From Aestuariivita boseongensis (lineage in GTDB: Bacteria; Pseudomonadota; Alphaproteobacteria; Rhodobacterales; Rhodobacteraceae): 64,000 nt of DNA. The stretch spans positions 1-64,000 of the forward strand of contig NZ_JXYH01000011.1 in assembly GCF_001262635.1 (NCBI RefSeq). Reading direction: 5' to 3'. Positions 1-8,256 of this stretch are shown here, one piece after another (the stretch's first letter is position 1; each line of letters starts with the position of its first letter). The notes beneath the pieces are model-generated. The model had not been told where the DNA came from. It did no database searches and worked only from the letters and a program-made list of their open reading frames with translations. Made by a program: the position numbers and the translations under genes.

Positions 1-364
1 GGCGGCCACGTTGCTCACGGGGTTCCTCGTGCTGATCGGCGCGGCGGCGGCAGGCGAAGGCGCGCGCACCTATGAGGCTGCGGTGCTGAAAACGCTTGGC
101 GCGGGCCGGGGCCGCATCCTGCGGTCCTTCGCCCTGCGCGCGGCCATTCTGGGCGCGGCGGCAGGCATCGTGGCGCTGGCCGCCGGGATCGCGGGCGGCT
201 GGGCCGTCAGTTACTTTGTCATGGACACGGTTTTCGACGTGATCTGGCCCTCAGCCATCGGCATCATCGGCGGCGGGATCGCGGCCACGCTTCTGGCCGG
301 TCTCTTCTTTGCATGGCGACCGCTGGCCGCGCGCCCGGCACAGGTGTTGCGCGCGCGCGAATGA
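1..364 (+). CDS. FtsX-like ABC transporter permease, C-terminal fragment
   Basis: Partial gene running in from the left edge; about 120 C-terminal residues are visible and end in a TGA at the Rrf2 gene boundary. The fragment has a membrane segment, a short loop containing the LKTLGAGRGRILRSFALRAA pattern typical of the last FtsX domain, and two more hydrophobic helices, then a short charged C-terminus. This layout matches the end of YbbP-type permeases, which pair with a small ATPase and act on lipids or lipoproteins in the inner membrane. The partner ATPase would lie outside the window. The substrate cannot be inferred. Confidence 0.75.
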   Translation, partial: AATLLTGFLVLIGAAAAGEGARTYEAAVLKTLGAGRGRILRSFALRAAILGAAAGIVALAAGIAGGWAVSYFVMDTVFDVIWPSAIGIIGGGIAATLLAGLFFAWRPLAARPAQVLRARE

Positions 365-817
365 TCAGCGGACGCAGGCCACCGGATTGAGGATTTTCAG
401 CAGATCCTCATTGTCGCAAATCAGCGATTCCAGCGTGATTTCGTCCAGATGGGCGTAAAAGGCCTGTGCCGCATCCGCCAAAGCCAGCTTGAGTCGGCAG
501 TGCGCGACCAGCGGGCAGGTGTTGTCGGCATCGGCAAAACACTCCGCGATCGGCAGGTCGCCTTCGATGTCGCGGAAGACGTCGCCAATGCGGATCGTCT
601 CGGCCCCGCGCGCCAGGGTCATGCCGCCATTGCGACCGCGCTGGGTGTGCAAATAATTCAATTGACTCAACTGGTTAATCACCTGAGCCAGATGATTTTC
701 CGAGATATTGCAGCAATCGGCAATCTCTGCCTTCGTGACCAACCGATCCTGGTTGGCCGCGCAGAACATCAAAAGCCTTACGGCAATGTTGGTTCGTTTT
801 GTGATGCGCACGAACAC
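365..817 (-). CDS. Rrf2 family transcriptional regulator (NsrR/RirA-like)
   Basis: Small winged-helix regulator of the Rrf2 family. The DNA-binding part carries NHLAQVINQL followed by the wing RGRNGG. The C-terminal half has three cysteines spaced C-X7-C-X5-C (ECFADADNTCPLVAHC), the usual [2Fe-2S] ligand set of NsrR, RirA and related sensors of NO or iron. I chose a GTG start at 817 because AGGAAAGGACC precedes it and family members begin with RITKRTN; an upstream in-frame ATG at 877 would add about 20 unconserved residues, and GTG at 811 is also possible. It is divergent from the gamma-glutamylcyclotransferase gene, and an inverted repeat lies between them. The signal it senses is uncertain. 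Confidence 0.85.
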   Translation of the reverse strand: MFVRITKRTNIAVRLLMFCAANQDRLVTKAEIADCCNISENHLAQVINQLSQLNYLHTQRGRNGGMTLARGAETIRIGDVFRDIEGDLPIAECFADADNTCPLVAHCRLKLALADAAQAFYAHLDEITLESLICDNEDLLKILNPVACVR

Positions 818-874
818 GGTCCTTTCCTGACCTTGATGCAACAGGCTTGCACATCCGGTGTAAGAATTGTTTGA

Positions 875-906
875 CATACATCAATTAAAAGCAAGGAAGA
901 TGTATG
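875..906. promoter_or_regulatory. Inverted repeat in the Rrf2 / cyclotransferase divergent region
   Basis: Arms CATACATC (875-882) and GATGTATG (899-906) are perfect complements separated by 16 bp. A TTGACA-like hexamer (871-876) overlaps the left arm, and the right arm overlaps the ATG of the plus-strand gene. NsrR sites in other proteobacteria contain AAGATGTAT-like half sites, and AAGATGTAT is present at the right arm. Inference: an operator for the adjacent Rrf2 regulator, possibly autoregulatory. Confidence 0.4.
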
Positions 907-1476
907 CAGCGTGCGCCTTATTTTTTCGGGTACGGCAGTCTGGTGAACACCGCGACCCACGATTTTCCCGACCCGCAGCCCGCGCGACTGACAGGCTGGC
1001 GTCGCGCCTGGCGGCACACCGATCTGCGCCCTGTGGCCTTCCTGACGGCAATCCCCGATCCGGGCTGCACCATCGACGGGATGATCGCCCATGTGCCCGA
1101 TGATGACTGGCAGGCGCTGGATGCGCGCGAATGGGCCTATGACCGTCTGCCTGTGACCGAACAGGTCTCGCACGGGCTGAAAAGCCTGGCCGATATCGCC
1201 GTCTATGCCGTGCCGGAAGGCCGACACACGCGCCCAAGCGAGGCCTATCCGGTGCTGATGAGCTATCTTGACGTTGTGGTGCAGGGATATCTGCGCGTCT
1301 TCGGCGAAAGCGGGGCAGAGCGGTTCTTCGACACGACCGATGGCTGGGGCTCTCCCATCCTCAACGACCGCGCTGAGCCGCGATATCCGCGCCACCAGCA
1401 GCTGAGCTCTGAGGAACGGGATTTCGTCGACGCCCAGCTGGCGCGGCGCTCCGTGACGGTGATTAAGCCCGGGTGA
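904..1476 (+). CDS. Gamma-glutamylcyclotransferase family protein
   Basis: 190-residue protein with the family signature FGYGSL at residues 8-13, which forms the substrate-binding loop of the cyclotransferase fold. Family members release 5-oxoproline from gamma-glutamyl peptides or glutathione, so a role in glutathione or gamma-glutamyl amine turnover is plausible; the exact substrate cannot be read from sequence. AAGGAAG just upstream supports the ATG at 904. It is divergent from an Rrf2 regulator and convergent with gltX, whose stop lies 15 bp away. A GC-rich hairpin (GCGCGG at 1485-1490 with CCGCGC at 1496-1501) covers the junction. Confidence 0.85.
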   Translation: MQRAPYFFGYGSLVNTATHDFPDPQPARLTGWRRAWRHTDLRPVAFLTAIPDPGCTIDGMIAHVPDDDWQALDAREWAYDRLPVTEQVSHGLKSLADIAVYAVPEGRHTRPSEAYPVLMSYLDVVVQGYLRVFGESGAERFFDTTDGWGSPILNDRAEPRYPRHQQLSSEERDFVDAQLARRSVTVIKPG

Positions 1477-1491
1477 CGGGTGCCGCGCGGA

Positions 1492-2817
1492 TTACCCGCG
1501 CGCCTTGACCACCTGCAACAGAGGCATCACCGCGCTCATGTCCGGGCCGTGGCTCTGGCCGGTCAGCGCTTTTCTCAGCGGCATGAACAGGCCCCGGCCC
1601 TTGCGGCCTGTCGCCTCTTTCACCTGCGCGGTCCAGGTCGACCAGGTGTCGCCGTCAAACGGCCCCTCGGGCAGCATCGCCATGGCCTGGGCCACGAACT
1701 CGCGGTCTTCCTCGTCGATCACCGGATCGGCCCCGTCGCGGAACAGGTGCCACCAGCCGTCCAGATCGTGCAGCGTGGTGATGTTTTCGCGCGTGACGTT
1801 CCAGAACTGCGCGGCCAGATCATCGGGCACACCAACCTTGGCAATCGTGTCGGCCACCGCCTCAAGCGGCTGATCATGCAGATAGCGCGCGGTCAGCGGG
1901 AACAGATCCTCAACATCGAATTTCGTGGGGGCCGATCCGAACCGGCCGATATCGAAGCCGTCAATCAGCTCCGCCATCTCGGTGCGCAGCTCGACCGGGT
2001 CGGACGATCCCAACCGCGCCATCAGGCTCAGCAGCGCCATGGGCTGCACGCCGCGTTCGCGCAGATCGCGCAGGGCCAGCGTGCCCAGCCGTTTCGACAG
2101 CGCCTCGCCCTGCGGGCCGGTCAGCAGCGAATGATGCGCGAAATTCGGCACAGTGCCGCCCAGCGCCTGAATGATCTGGATTTGGGTCGCGGTGTTGGTC
2201 ACGTGATCGGAGCCGCGCACAACATGGGTCACGCCCATCTCGGTATCGTCCACGACCGAGGCCAGCGTGTAAAGCACCTGCCCATCGCCGCGGATCAGCA
2301 CCGGGTCCGAAACCGAAGCCGCGTCGATCGAAATATCGCCCAGAATACCGTCAGTCCATTCGATGCGCTCCTGGTCCAGTTTGAAGCGCCAGACGCCCTG
2401 GCCGCGCTCGGCGCGCAGGGCGTCCTTTTCCGCGTCGCTCAAGGCAAGAGCCGCGCGGTCATAGACCGGCGGTTTGCCCATATTGAGTTGCTTCTTGCGC
2501 TTCAGGTCCAGCTCGGTCGGCGTCTCGAACGCCTCGTAAAACCGGCCCATCTCGCGCAGTTTGTCGGCGGCCTCGGCATAGCGGTCCAGCCGCTCCGACT
2601 GCCGTTCGACACGGTCCCAGCTCAGCCCCAGCCATTCCAGGTCTTCCTTGATCGCGTCGACATATTCCTCTTTCGACCGCTCCGGATCGGTGTCATCGAT
2701 GCGCAGGATGAAGGTGCCGCCGGCCTTGCGGGCGATCAGGTAATTCATCAGCGCGGTGCGCAGGTTGCCGACATGGATGTATCCGGTGGGCGAAGGCGCG
2801 AAACGGGTGGTGGTCAT
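1492..2817 (-). CDS. gltX: Glutamate--tRNA ligase
   Basis: Cytoplasmic class I aminoacyl-tRNA synthetase that charges tRNA with glutamate. The HIGH-type motif is present as FAPSPTGYIHVGN (residues 6-18) and the KMSKS equivalent as ALSKRLG (239-245). At 441 residues it is the shorter form that often coexists with a second GltX in alphaproteobacteria, so it may be one of two paralogues, with the other possibly specialised for tRNA-Gln misacylation. It ends close to the convergent cyclotransferase gene. No truncation is seen. Confidence 0.95.
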   Translation of the reverse strand: MTTTRFAPSPTGYIHVGNLRTALMNYLIARKAGGTFILRIDDTDPERSKEEYVDAIKEDLEWLGLSWDRVERQSERLDRYAEAADKLREMGRFYEAFETPTELDLKRKKQLNMGKPPVYDRAALALSDAEKDALRAERGQGVWRFKLDQERIEWTDGILGDISIDAASVSDPVLIRGDGQVLYTLASVVDDTEMGVTHVVRGSDHVTNTATQIQIIQALGGTVPNFAHHSLLTGPQGEALSKRLGTLALRDLRERGVQPMALLSLMARLGSSDPVELRTEMAELIDGFDIGRFGSAPTKFDVEDLFPLTARYLHDQPLEAVADTIAKVGVPDDLAAQFWNVTRENITTLHDLDGWWHLFRDGADPVIDEEDREFVAQAMAMLPEGPFDGDTWSTWTAQVKEATGRKGRGLFMPLRKALTGQSHGPDMSAVMPLLQVVKARG

Positions 2818-2894
2818 CGGGTGTCTCCTGTTGCGGCGCTCTTGTCACAGGGGCGTGGTTTTGTCCAGCGGCGCGCCCTTTGGCAGGCGCCAGG

Positions 2895-2923
2895 TTTGGG
2901 TATTTGAGGCCAGAAAGAAGCAG
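2895..2923 (+). repeat. Dispersed 3'-end motif, copy 1
   Basis: Contains GGGTATTTGAGG followed by CCAGAAAGAAGCAG. The same string with small changes occurs at 16347-16374 and, inverted, at 16387-16413; diverged versions occur at 19784-19803 and 56370-56392. All lie just past gene ends. This copy follows the DUF1801 gene (minus strand) and has no inverted partner, so it would not fold as a terminator alone. Confidence 0.55.
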
Positions 2924-2933
2924 GAGGGTGCGA

Positions 2934-3362
2934 TCACTCCGGATGCACGGCCCAGGTCTGGCCCAGGTCATCCAGACCGGCGCGGATCAACTCGCCCAGA
3001 ACATCAAGATCCACGTCCCCAAGCCGGGTCACATAAAGGCAGGACCTGGCTTTGCGGTGCGTCCCAAGCCGGTCGAGGATGGGCTGGAAATCGCTGTAAC
3101 CGGGAAGGATAAAAATGCTGAAGGCGGCCTTGCGCGCGGCAAATCCGGTGGCAAGAAACGTGCCGCTGCGACCCGACGCATAGGTGTAGTCATAGCGGCC
3201 ATAGCCCAGCATCGCCCCGCCCCAAAGCTGTGGCCGATATCCGGTGACCTTGCGAAAGAGGGCGTCAAGCTCATGCGCATCGTCCCGCCGCGCATCGGGA
3301 GAGATCGCGTCAAGACAGGCGGCAACCGCCTCGGGCCGGGGATCGGGTGTTTGCGTCGCCAT
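2934..3362 (-). CDS. DUF1801 domain-containing protein
   Basis: 142-residue small soluble protein with the DUF1801 (YdhG-like) pattern: an N-terminal helical segment, a central core GYRPQLWGGAMLGYGRYDY, and a C-terminal stretch rich in LGDVDLDVLGELI. The domain's biochemical role is not established, although the fold is shared with frataxin-like and YdhG proteins. It stands alone between gltX and the divergent hydrolase gene. It is a standard-length member with no obvious defect. Confidence 0.8.
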   Translation of the reverse strand: MATQTPDPRPEAVAACLDAISPDARRDDAHELDALFRKVTGYRPQLWGGAMLGYGRYDYTYASGRSGTFLATGFAARKAAFSIFILPGYSDFQPILDRLGTHRKARSCLYVTRLGDVDLDVLGELIRAGLDDLGQTWAVHPE

Positions 3363-3478
3363 GGGCGCATCTTATCACAGTCGACGTGCGTTTGCGCACA
3401 CTGCCTGTTCGGCACTGGCCCGCCTTGTGTCACGCGCTACCTCTGCGTGCATCAGATCTGCACAGAGAGGTTTTTGAC

Positions 3479-4402
3479 ATGTCCGACCAACTCGTCTTTA
3501 CCCGCCGCGCCGCTCTGGCTGGCGCCGCCGCACTTCCCCTTGCTGCCAGCGCCGGGCTGGCGCGCGCCAGCGCCCCGATGATGGGCGGCGGCATGTCCCC
3601 CTTCAACCGTTTCACCCTGGGCGAGATGGAGGTGACCACCCTTCTGGCCGGCACCCGCACCGTGCCGGAGCCGCAAAAGATTTTCGGCATGAACGTGTCG
3701 GAAGAAGCCTTTGCCGAAGCGTCCACAGCGGCGAACCTGCCCACGGATGCGGCGCAGTTCTTTTTCACCCCCACGGTCGTGAACACCGGGTCGGAACTGA
3801 TCCTGTTTGACACCGGCCTGAACGGCGAAGGCATCACCAGCGCGCTGGCGGCTGCCGGGTATACGCCCGATCAGGTGGATGTGGTCGTGATCACCCATAT
3901 GCATGGCGACCATATCGGCGGCCTGATGACCGACGGCGCGCCCACCTTCCCCAATGCGCGCTATGTCACCGGGCGGGTGGAATTCGATGCCTGGGCCGCG
4001 CAGGACAATGAAGGGTTCAACAACATGGTGCGCCCGCTGGCCGAAAAGATGACCTTCCTTGAAGGCGGCGCGGACGTGACCAGCGGCATCACGTCGGTGG
4101 AGGCCTTCGGCCACACGCCGGGTCACATGAACTATATGCTCGATTCCGGCGGCAAACAGGTGCTGCTGGCCGCGGACCTGGCCAACCACTATGTCTGGTC
4201 GCTGGCCCATCCCGATTGGGAAGTGCGCTTTGACATGGACAAGGAAGCCGCCGCCGCCACGCGCCGCCGGGTTCTGTCCATGGTGGCCGAATCCGGTATG
4301 CCGATGATCGGCTATCACATGCCCTGGCCCGGCGTCGGCTATGTGGAGACGCGCGGCGACGGGTTCCACTATGTGCCCCATACCTATCAGCTGATGCTGT
4401 AA
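3479..4402 (+). CDS. Tat-exported metallo-beta-lactamase-fold hydrolase
   Basis: 307 residues with a twin-arginine signal (TRRAALAG, residues 8-15, followed by an alanine-rich stretch ending near ARASA), so the folded enzyme is probably exported to the periplasm. The zinc-binding signature THMHGDHIGG gives H140, H142, D144 and H145, and later His and Asp residues (FGHTPGH, LLAADLAN) complete the dinuclear site. AGAGAGG lies about 8 bp before the ATG, which decides this start over a longer in-frame extension. The family includes lactonases, glyoxalase II-like and phosphodiesterase enzymes; a lactonase is possible but not shown. Confidence 0.85.
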   Translation: MSDQLVFTRRAALAGAAALPLAASAGLARASAPMMGGGMSPFNRFTLGEMEVTTLLAGTRTVPEPQKIFGMNVSEEAFAEASTAANLPTDAAQFFFTPTVVNTGSELILFDTGLNGEGITSALAAAGYTPDQVDVVVITHMHGDHIGGLMTDGAPTFPNARYVTGRVEFDAWAAQDNEGFNNMVRPLAEKMTFLEGGADVTSGITSVEAFGHTPGHMNYMLDSGGKQVLLAADLANHYVWSLAHPDWEVRFDMDKEAAAATRRRVLSMVAESGMPMIGYHMPWPGVGYVETRGDGFHYVPHTYQLML

Positions 4403-4449
4403 CGCAACCGGCCTTGCCACCGCGCGGGTGGCAGGGCACATCTTTGACC

Positions 4450-4845
4450 ATGACGGATCACCCTCCCGATCTTGCATGGTTCGAACGGGTGGCGCGCGAC
4501 ACGGTCGCGGCGCTGCCCGCGCCTTTTCTTCCCGCTGCGAAACAGGTGGTCCTGCAGGTCGAGGATTGGCCCCACGCCGATCTTTTGCACGAGATGGAGA
4601 TCGGCGACCGTCTGGACCTGACCGGCCTTTACGAGGGTATCCCGCTGACCGAAAAATCGGTGATGGACACGCCTTTCGGCCCCGATATCGTGTGGCTCTT
4701 CCGTGAACCGATCCTGGCCGAATGGCGCGACCGGGGCGATGTGGAGCTTGAGGCGCTGATCGCCCATGTCACGATCCACGAATTCGCGCATCACTTTGGT
4801 TGGTCTGATGACGATATCGCGGTGATCGACCCGTGGTGGGAATAA
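4450..4845 (+). CDS. Minimal zincin-type metallopeptidase family protein
   Basis: 131 residues with a single C-terminal catalytic motif HEFAHHFGWSDDDI (HEXXH at 110-114, followed by the conserved D residues that supply the third ligand). This is the short one-domain metallopeptidase family (DUF1025 type) common in actinobacteria and alphaproteobacteria. There is no signal peptide, so it is cytosolic. Its substrates are unknown. It starts 48 bp after the hydrolase gene and ends directly against the convergent oxidoreductase stop. Confidence 0.85.
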   Translation: MTDHPPDLAWFERVARDTVAALPAPFLPAAKQVVLQVEDWPHADLLHEMEIGDRLDLTGLYEGIPLTEKSVMDTPFGPDIVWLFREPILAEWRDRGDVELEALIAHVTIHEFAHHFGWSDDDIAVIDPWWE

Positions 4846-6177
4846 TCAGAAGCCCTTCATCTGGGCGATCTTGCTGCCATCAAAAAACCGGTTCAGGCGG
4901 AAATCAAGGGGGTCGACCACAGGCGTCTGGCCGGTGACCAGATCGGCCAGAAGCTGGCCCGCGCCGGGTCCGATCCCGAAGCCATGGCCGGAAAACCCTG
5001 TGCCGATGTAAAGCCCCGGCAGGTCGTCCACAGGGCCGATCACCGGCACCGCATCCGGGGTGACGTCGATCATTCCGGCCCAGGATTGGGCAATCTCGGC
5101 CCCTTCGAAAAACGGGAAGGCCTTGCGGGCGGCGGCCCAGCTGGTGCGCAGGATCTTGTCAATCGGCTGGGGGTCTAGAATGCGCGTACGCTCGAACGGG
5201 GTGATGTCGGAGGGTTGCCAGGACCGCGCCTCCCCCGCCTCCTGCCGCCAGCGATCCGACAGGCGGAACCTGAGCGAGCGCCATTCGGATTTCAGCGCGG
5301 GGAGGAACTGACGCATCAGGCGGAAACTGTCGGGCACCAGATCGACCATGTTGTAAGTGCCGTCCGCAATCGTATAGCCGCCATCGGCGCGTTTGCGGAT
5401 GGCAAAGCCGGGCGCCCAGGCCGATGCCTCTGGACCACCGCTGACGGGTGTTGTCCGCATCACCGTGTTCAGCACCTTCAGCTGCGGCAGCTCGATGCCT
5501 GCATTGCCGGCAAAGAGCCGCGACCAGGCACCGCCTGCCAGTACGACCTGCGCGCATTTGATCCGGCCTTTTTCTGTGACCACGCCGGCCACGCGCCCGC
5601 CTTCCAGATCCAGCGACCGCACCGCGCATCCTGTATGCACCGTGGCCCCTGCCGCGCGCGCCGCCTTGGCGATGCCGGGGGCGGCCCATTGCGGTTCGGC
5701 CCGGCCATCCATCGGCGTATAAAGCGCGCCCTTCATCGACATCCTGTGGCCCGGAAGCAGTCGGTCCAGCTCGGCCCCGTCGATCATCCGGCAGTCGATC
5801 TGATGGGGGTGGAGGTTTTCGCTCCAGGCCGCGTATTCGGCATGTTCGCGATCCGTCGCGGCGGTGAACAGGATCCCTGTCTGGGTGTACCCCATGCGCT
5901 GGCCTGTGCGCTCTTCCAGTCGTTCCCATTTGCGGATGGCGGCGATCATCAGGGGAATTTCTCGCGGGTCGCGACAGGAAATGCGCACCCAGCCCCAGTT
6001 GCGGGAGGATTGTTCGCCCCCAATCTCGCCCTTTTCGCAGAGCGCGACTTTGAGGCCCCGTTCTGCCAGTTCCAGAGCCGTCGAGGTGCCAATGATCCCG
6101 CCGCCAATTACGACGACATCAACCTGGTTCGGCAGGCTCAGGTCAGAGGGGACAGGATCAAGCTTCGGTCCGGGCAT
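4846..6177 (-). CDS. FAD-dependent oxidoreductase (DAO family)
   Basis: 443 residues. The dinucleotide-binding motif VVVIGGGIIGTSTALELAERG sits at residues 21-41, followed by an SSRNWG flavin-contact segment and a C-terminal GFSGHGFGIGPGAGQ loop that closes over FAD. This architecture is that of glycine/D-amino-acid oxidases, sarcosine oxidase beta and related amine dehydrogenases, which oxidise a C-N bond. No transporter or partner subunit is adjacent, so the substrate is open. The stop abuts the convergent metallopeptidase gene, with no space for separate terminators. Confidence 0.85.
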   Translation of the reverse strand: MPGPKLDPVPSDLSLPNQVDVVVIGGGIIGTSTALELAERGLKVALCEKGEIGGEQSSRNWGWVRISCRDPREIPLMIAAIRKWERLEERTGQRMGYTQTGILFTAATDREHAEYAAWSENLHPHQIDCRMIDGAELDRLLPGHRMSMKGALYTPMDGRAEPQWAAPGIAKAARAAGATVHTGCAVRSLDLEGGRVAGVVTEKGRIKCAQVVLAGGAWSRLFAGNAGIELPQLKVLNTVMRTTPVSGGPEASAWAPGFAIRKRADGGYTIADGTYNMVDLVPDSFRLMRQFLPALKSEWRSLRFRLSDRWRQEAGEARSWQPSDITPFERTRILDPQPIDKILRTSWAAARKAFPFFEGAEIAQSWAGMIDVTPDAVPVIGPVDDLPGLYIGTGFSGHGFGIGPGAGQLLADLVTGQTPVVDPLDFRLNRFFDGSKIAQMKGF

Positions 6178-6451
6178 AACGGCCAGTTTGCGTGGAAACG
6201 GGCAGAGGTCCAGAGAGAAAGCGCAAGCTGTGCCAGCGCCTGGCTGGAGGGTGGCGCTGATACCTCAGTTCGCAGCACTTTATGGCAGCCAAGTCATCCT
6301 TCGAAAAACCGGTGCGCAATCGTCAGACAAAGCGCCAGCCTGCGGGGATAGGCAGGCGCTGGCACGGCGCCCTTCGGGCTTGATTCCGTGCCGGGCAAAC
6401 TGACCAAATTGTTTCGCGCGCGAAACATCCCGAACAATTTTATGGGATTTC
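6178..6451. other. Intergenic region between oxidoreductase gene and nadE
   Basis: 274 bp with no convincing gene on either strand. It holds a GC-rich imperfect stem around 6330-6362 (CCAGCCTGC against GCAGGCGCTGG, with a two-base bulge) that could end nadE transcription, and an AT-rich part near 6400-6450. The promoter of the oxidoreductase gene should lie in its left part, but I see no clear -35/-10 pair. Confidence 0.4.
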
Positions 6452-8110
6452 TTAACTCTTATCCCGCCAGCGGTTAACGATTGGATAGCGCCGGTCCAAC
6501 CAGAAGGCCCGTTTCGTCAATCGCGCCCCAGGCGCAGATTGGAAGCGCTTGTACTCGCTGATATAGATCAGGTGTTCGACCTTCTTGGCATCCGCGCGGT
6601 CAAATCCTGCGGCGACGCAATCCTCGATGGACCCATCGGCGTCGATCAGGATTTCCAGAATACCGTCCAGCACCGGGTAATCGGGCAAGGAGTCGCTGTC
6701 TTTCTGATCCTCGCGCAGCTCGGCCGTGGGGGGTTTGGTGATCACGCGATCGGGGATCACCTCGCCCTCCGGGCCCATCATCCAGTCGCGGTGATTGGCG
6801 TTGCGCCAGCGGCAGGTCTCGAACACGCGGGTTTTATAAAGATCCTTGATCGGGTTATAGCCGCCCGCCATGTCGCCATAGATCGTGGCGTAACCCACGG
6901 CGACCTCGGATTTGTTCCCGGTCGTCAAAAGCATTTCGCCAAACTTGTTCGACAGCGCCATCAGCAGAAGGCCCCGCAGGCGGGACTGGATGTTTTCTTC
7001 GGTCAGGTCGGGTTCCGTGCCCTCAAAGAGCGGGGCAAGCGCTTCGGTCACGGCGGCGCGAGGCCCCGAGATCGGCACGTAATCATAGCGGCAGCCCAGC
7101 GCCTTGGCGACGGCCTCGGCATCCTCCAGACTGGCGGAGGAGGTATATTCCGACGGCAGCATCACGCAGCGCACATTCTCGGCGCCCAGCGCATCGACGG
7201 CGATGGTGGCCACGATGGCGCTGTCGATCCCGCCCGACAGGCCCAGGAGAACCTTCTTGAACCCGGTCTTGGCCATATAGTCCCGCAAGGTGGTGACCAT
7301 GACGCGGTAATCCTGTTCCCATTCGTCGGGCAAATGGGCCTTTTCGCCCTCGACCACGCGCCAGCCTGCAGGGGTGCGTTCCAGGTCGATATGGTCGACC
7401 ACCTCGTCGAAGGCGGGCAGAAGGCGGGCCAAAGTGCCGCCGGGGTTCAGGGCGAAACTGGCGCCGTCAAAGACCTGATCGTCCTGACCGCCCACCATGT
7501 TTAGGTAAATCAGCGGCAGCCCGGTTTCGACCACGCGGGCCACCATCTGGTTCAGGCGGGTTTCGTATTTGCCCCGGTAATAGGGCGATCCGTTGGGCAC
7601 CAGCAGGAATTCGGCCCCGGTTTCCTGAAGCGTTTCAACGACATCCTCGTGCCAGGCATCCTCGCAGATAGGCGACCCGATGCGCGTATTGCCCACGCTG
7701 TATGGTCCGCCCAGGGGGCCGGAATCGAAGATGCGCACCTCGTCAAACACGGTTTCATTCGGCAGATGGTGCTTCAGCTGGGTCGAGGCGATCTTGCCGT
7801 CTTTCAGAATGAAATAGGCGTTAAACAGCTCGGTCCCTTCGGCATAGGGCCCGCCAATGGCCAGCGCCGGACCATCGGCGCAGTCTTCGGCCAGCTTCCT
7901 GATCGCCTCGAAGGCCGCCATGTGGAAGGCGGGCTTCATCACCAGATCCTGTGCGTTATAGCCGGTGATGAACATTTCCGGCAGTGCCACCAGATCGGCC
8001 CCGTCCGCACGCCCCTTGTCCCAGGCGGCGCGCGCCTTGGCGGCGTTGCCCTCCAGATCGCCCACGGTGGGGTTCATCTGTGCCAGAGTAATTCGGAACC
8101 GGTCGGCCAT
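6452..8110 (-). CDS. nadE: Glutamine-dependent NAD+ synthase
   Basis: 552-residue two-domain enzyme that makes NAD+ from nicotinic acid adenine dinucleotide. The N-terminal nitrilase-type glutaminase domain shows the Glu-Lys-Cys triad: E45 in ALPEMF, K113 in LKHHLPN and C149 in SPICEDAW. The C-terminal synthetase domain carries the ATP-binding SGGIDS loop at 292-297, and ammonia is channelled between the two sites. Length and domain order match full-size glutamine-dependent enzymes. It is divergent from the MORN-repeat gene, with 146 bp between starts. Confidence 0.95.
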   Translation of the reverse strand: MADRFRITLAQMNPTVGDLEGNAAKARAAWDKGRADGADLVALPEMFITGYNAQDLVMKPAFHMAAFEAIRKLAEDCADGPALAIGGPYAEGTELFNAYFILKDGKIASTQLKHHLPNETVFDEVRIFDSGPLGGPYSVGNTRIGSPICEDAWHEDVVETLQETGAEFLLVPNGSPYYRGKYETRLNQMVARVVETGLPLIYLNMVGGQDDQVFDGASFALNPGGTLARLLPAFDEVVDHIDLERTPAGWRVVEGEKAHLPDEWEQDYRVMVTTLRDYMAKTGFKKVLLGLSGGIDSAIVATIAVDALGAENVRCVMLPSEYTSSASLEDAEAVAKALGCRYDYVPISGPRAAVTEALAPLFEGTEPDLTEENIQSRLRGLLLMALSNKFGEMLLTTGNKSEVAVGYATIYGDMAGGYNPIKDLYKTRVFETCRWRNANHRDWMMGPEGEVIPDRVITKPPTAELREDQKDSDSLPDYPVLDGILEILIDADGSIEDCVAAGFDRADAKKVEHLIYISEYKRFQSAPGARLTKRAFWLDRRYPIVNRWRDKS

Positions 8111-8256
8111 ATCGCCCCCTAGGATCTGCCTGTGCCCTGCCCATTTAGCAGATCACCGCCCGAGGGGAAGAGACCAGCCGCAAAAGGCGTTGAAGACGCC
8201 CCCATGAGTGGCCTAACCTGCACCCTGTCCCGAATACAGGCGCGGAGAATCCCCCC

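Noticed and set aside
1480-2907. 475-codon plus-strand frame over gltX
   Set aside because: Arg/Gln/His-rich composition typical of the antisense of a high-GC gene; gltX on the other strand is fully conserved.
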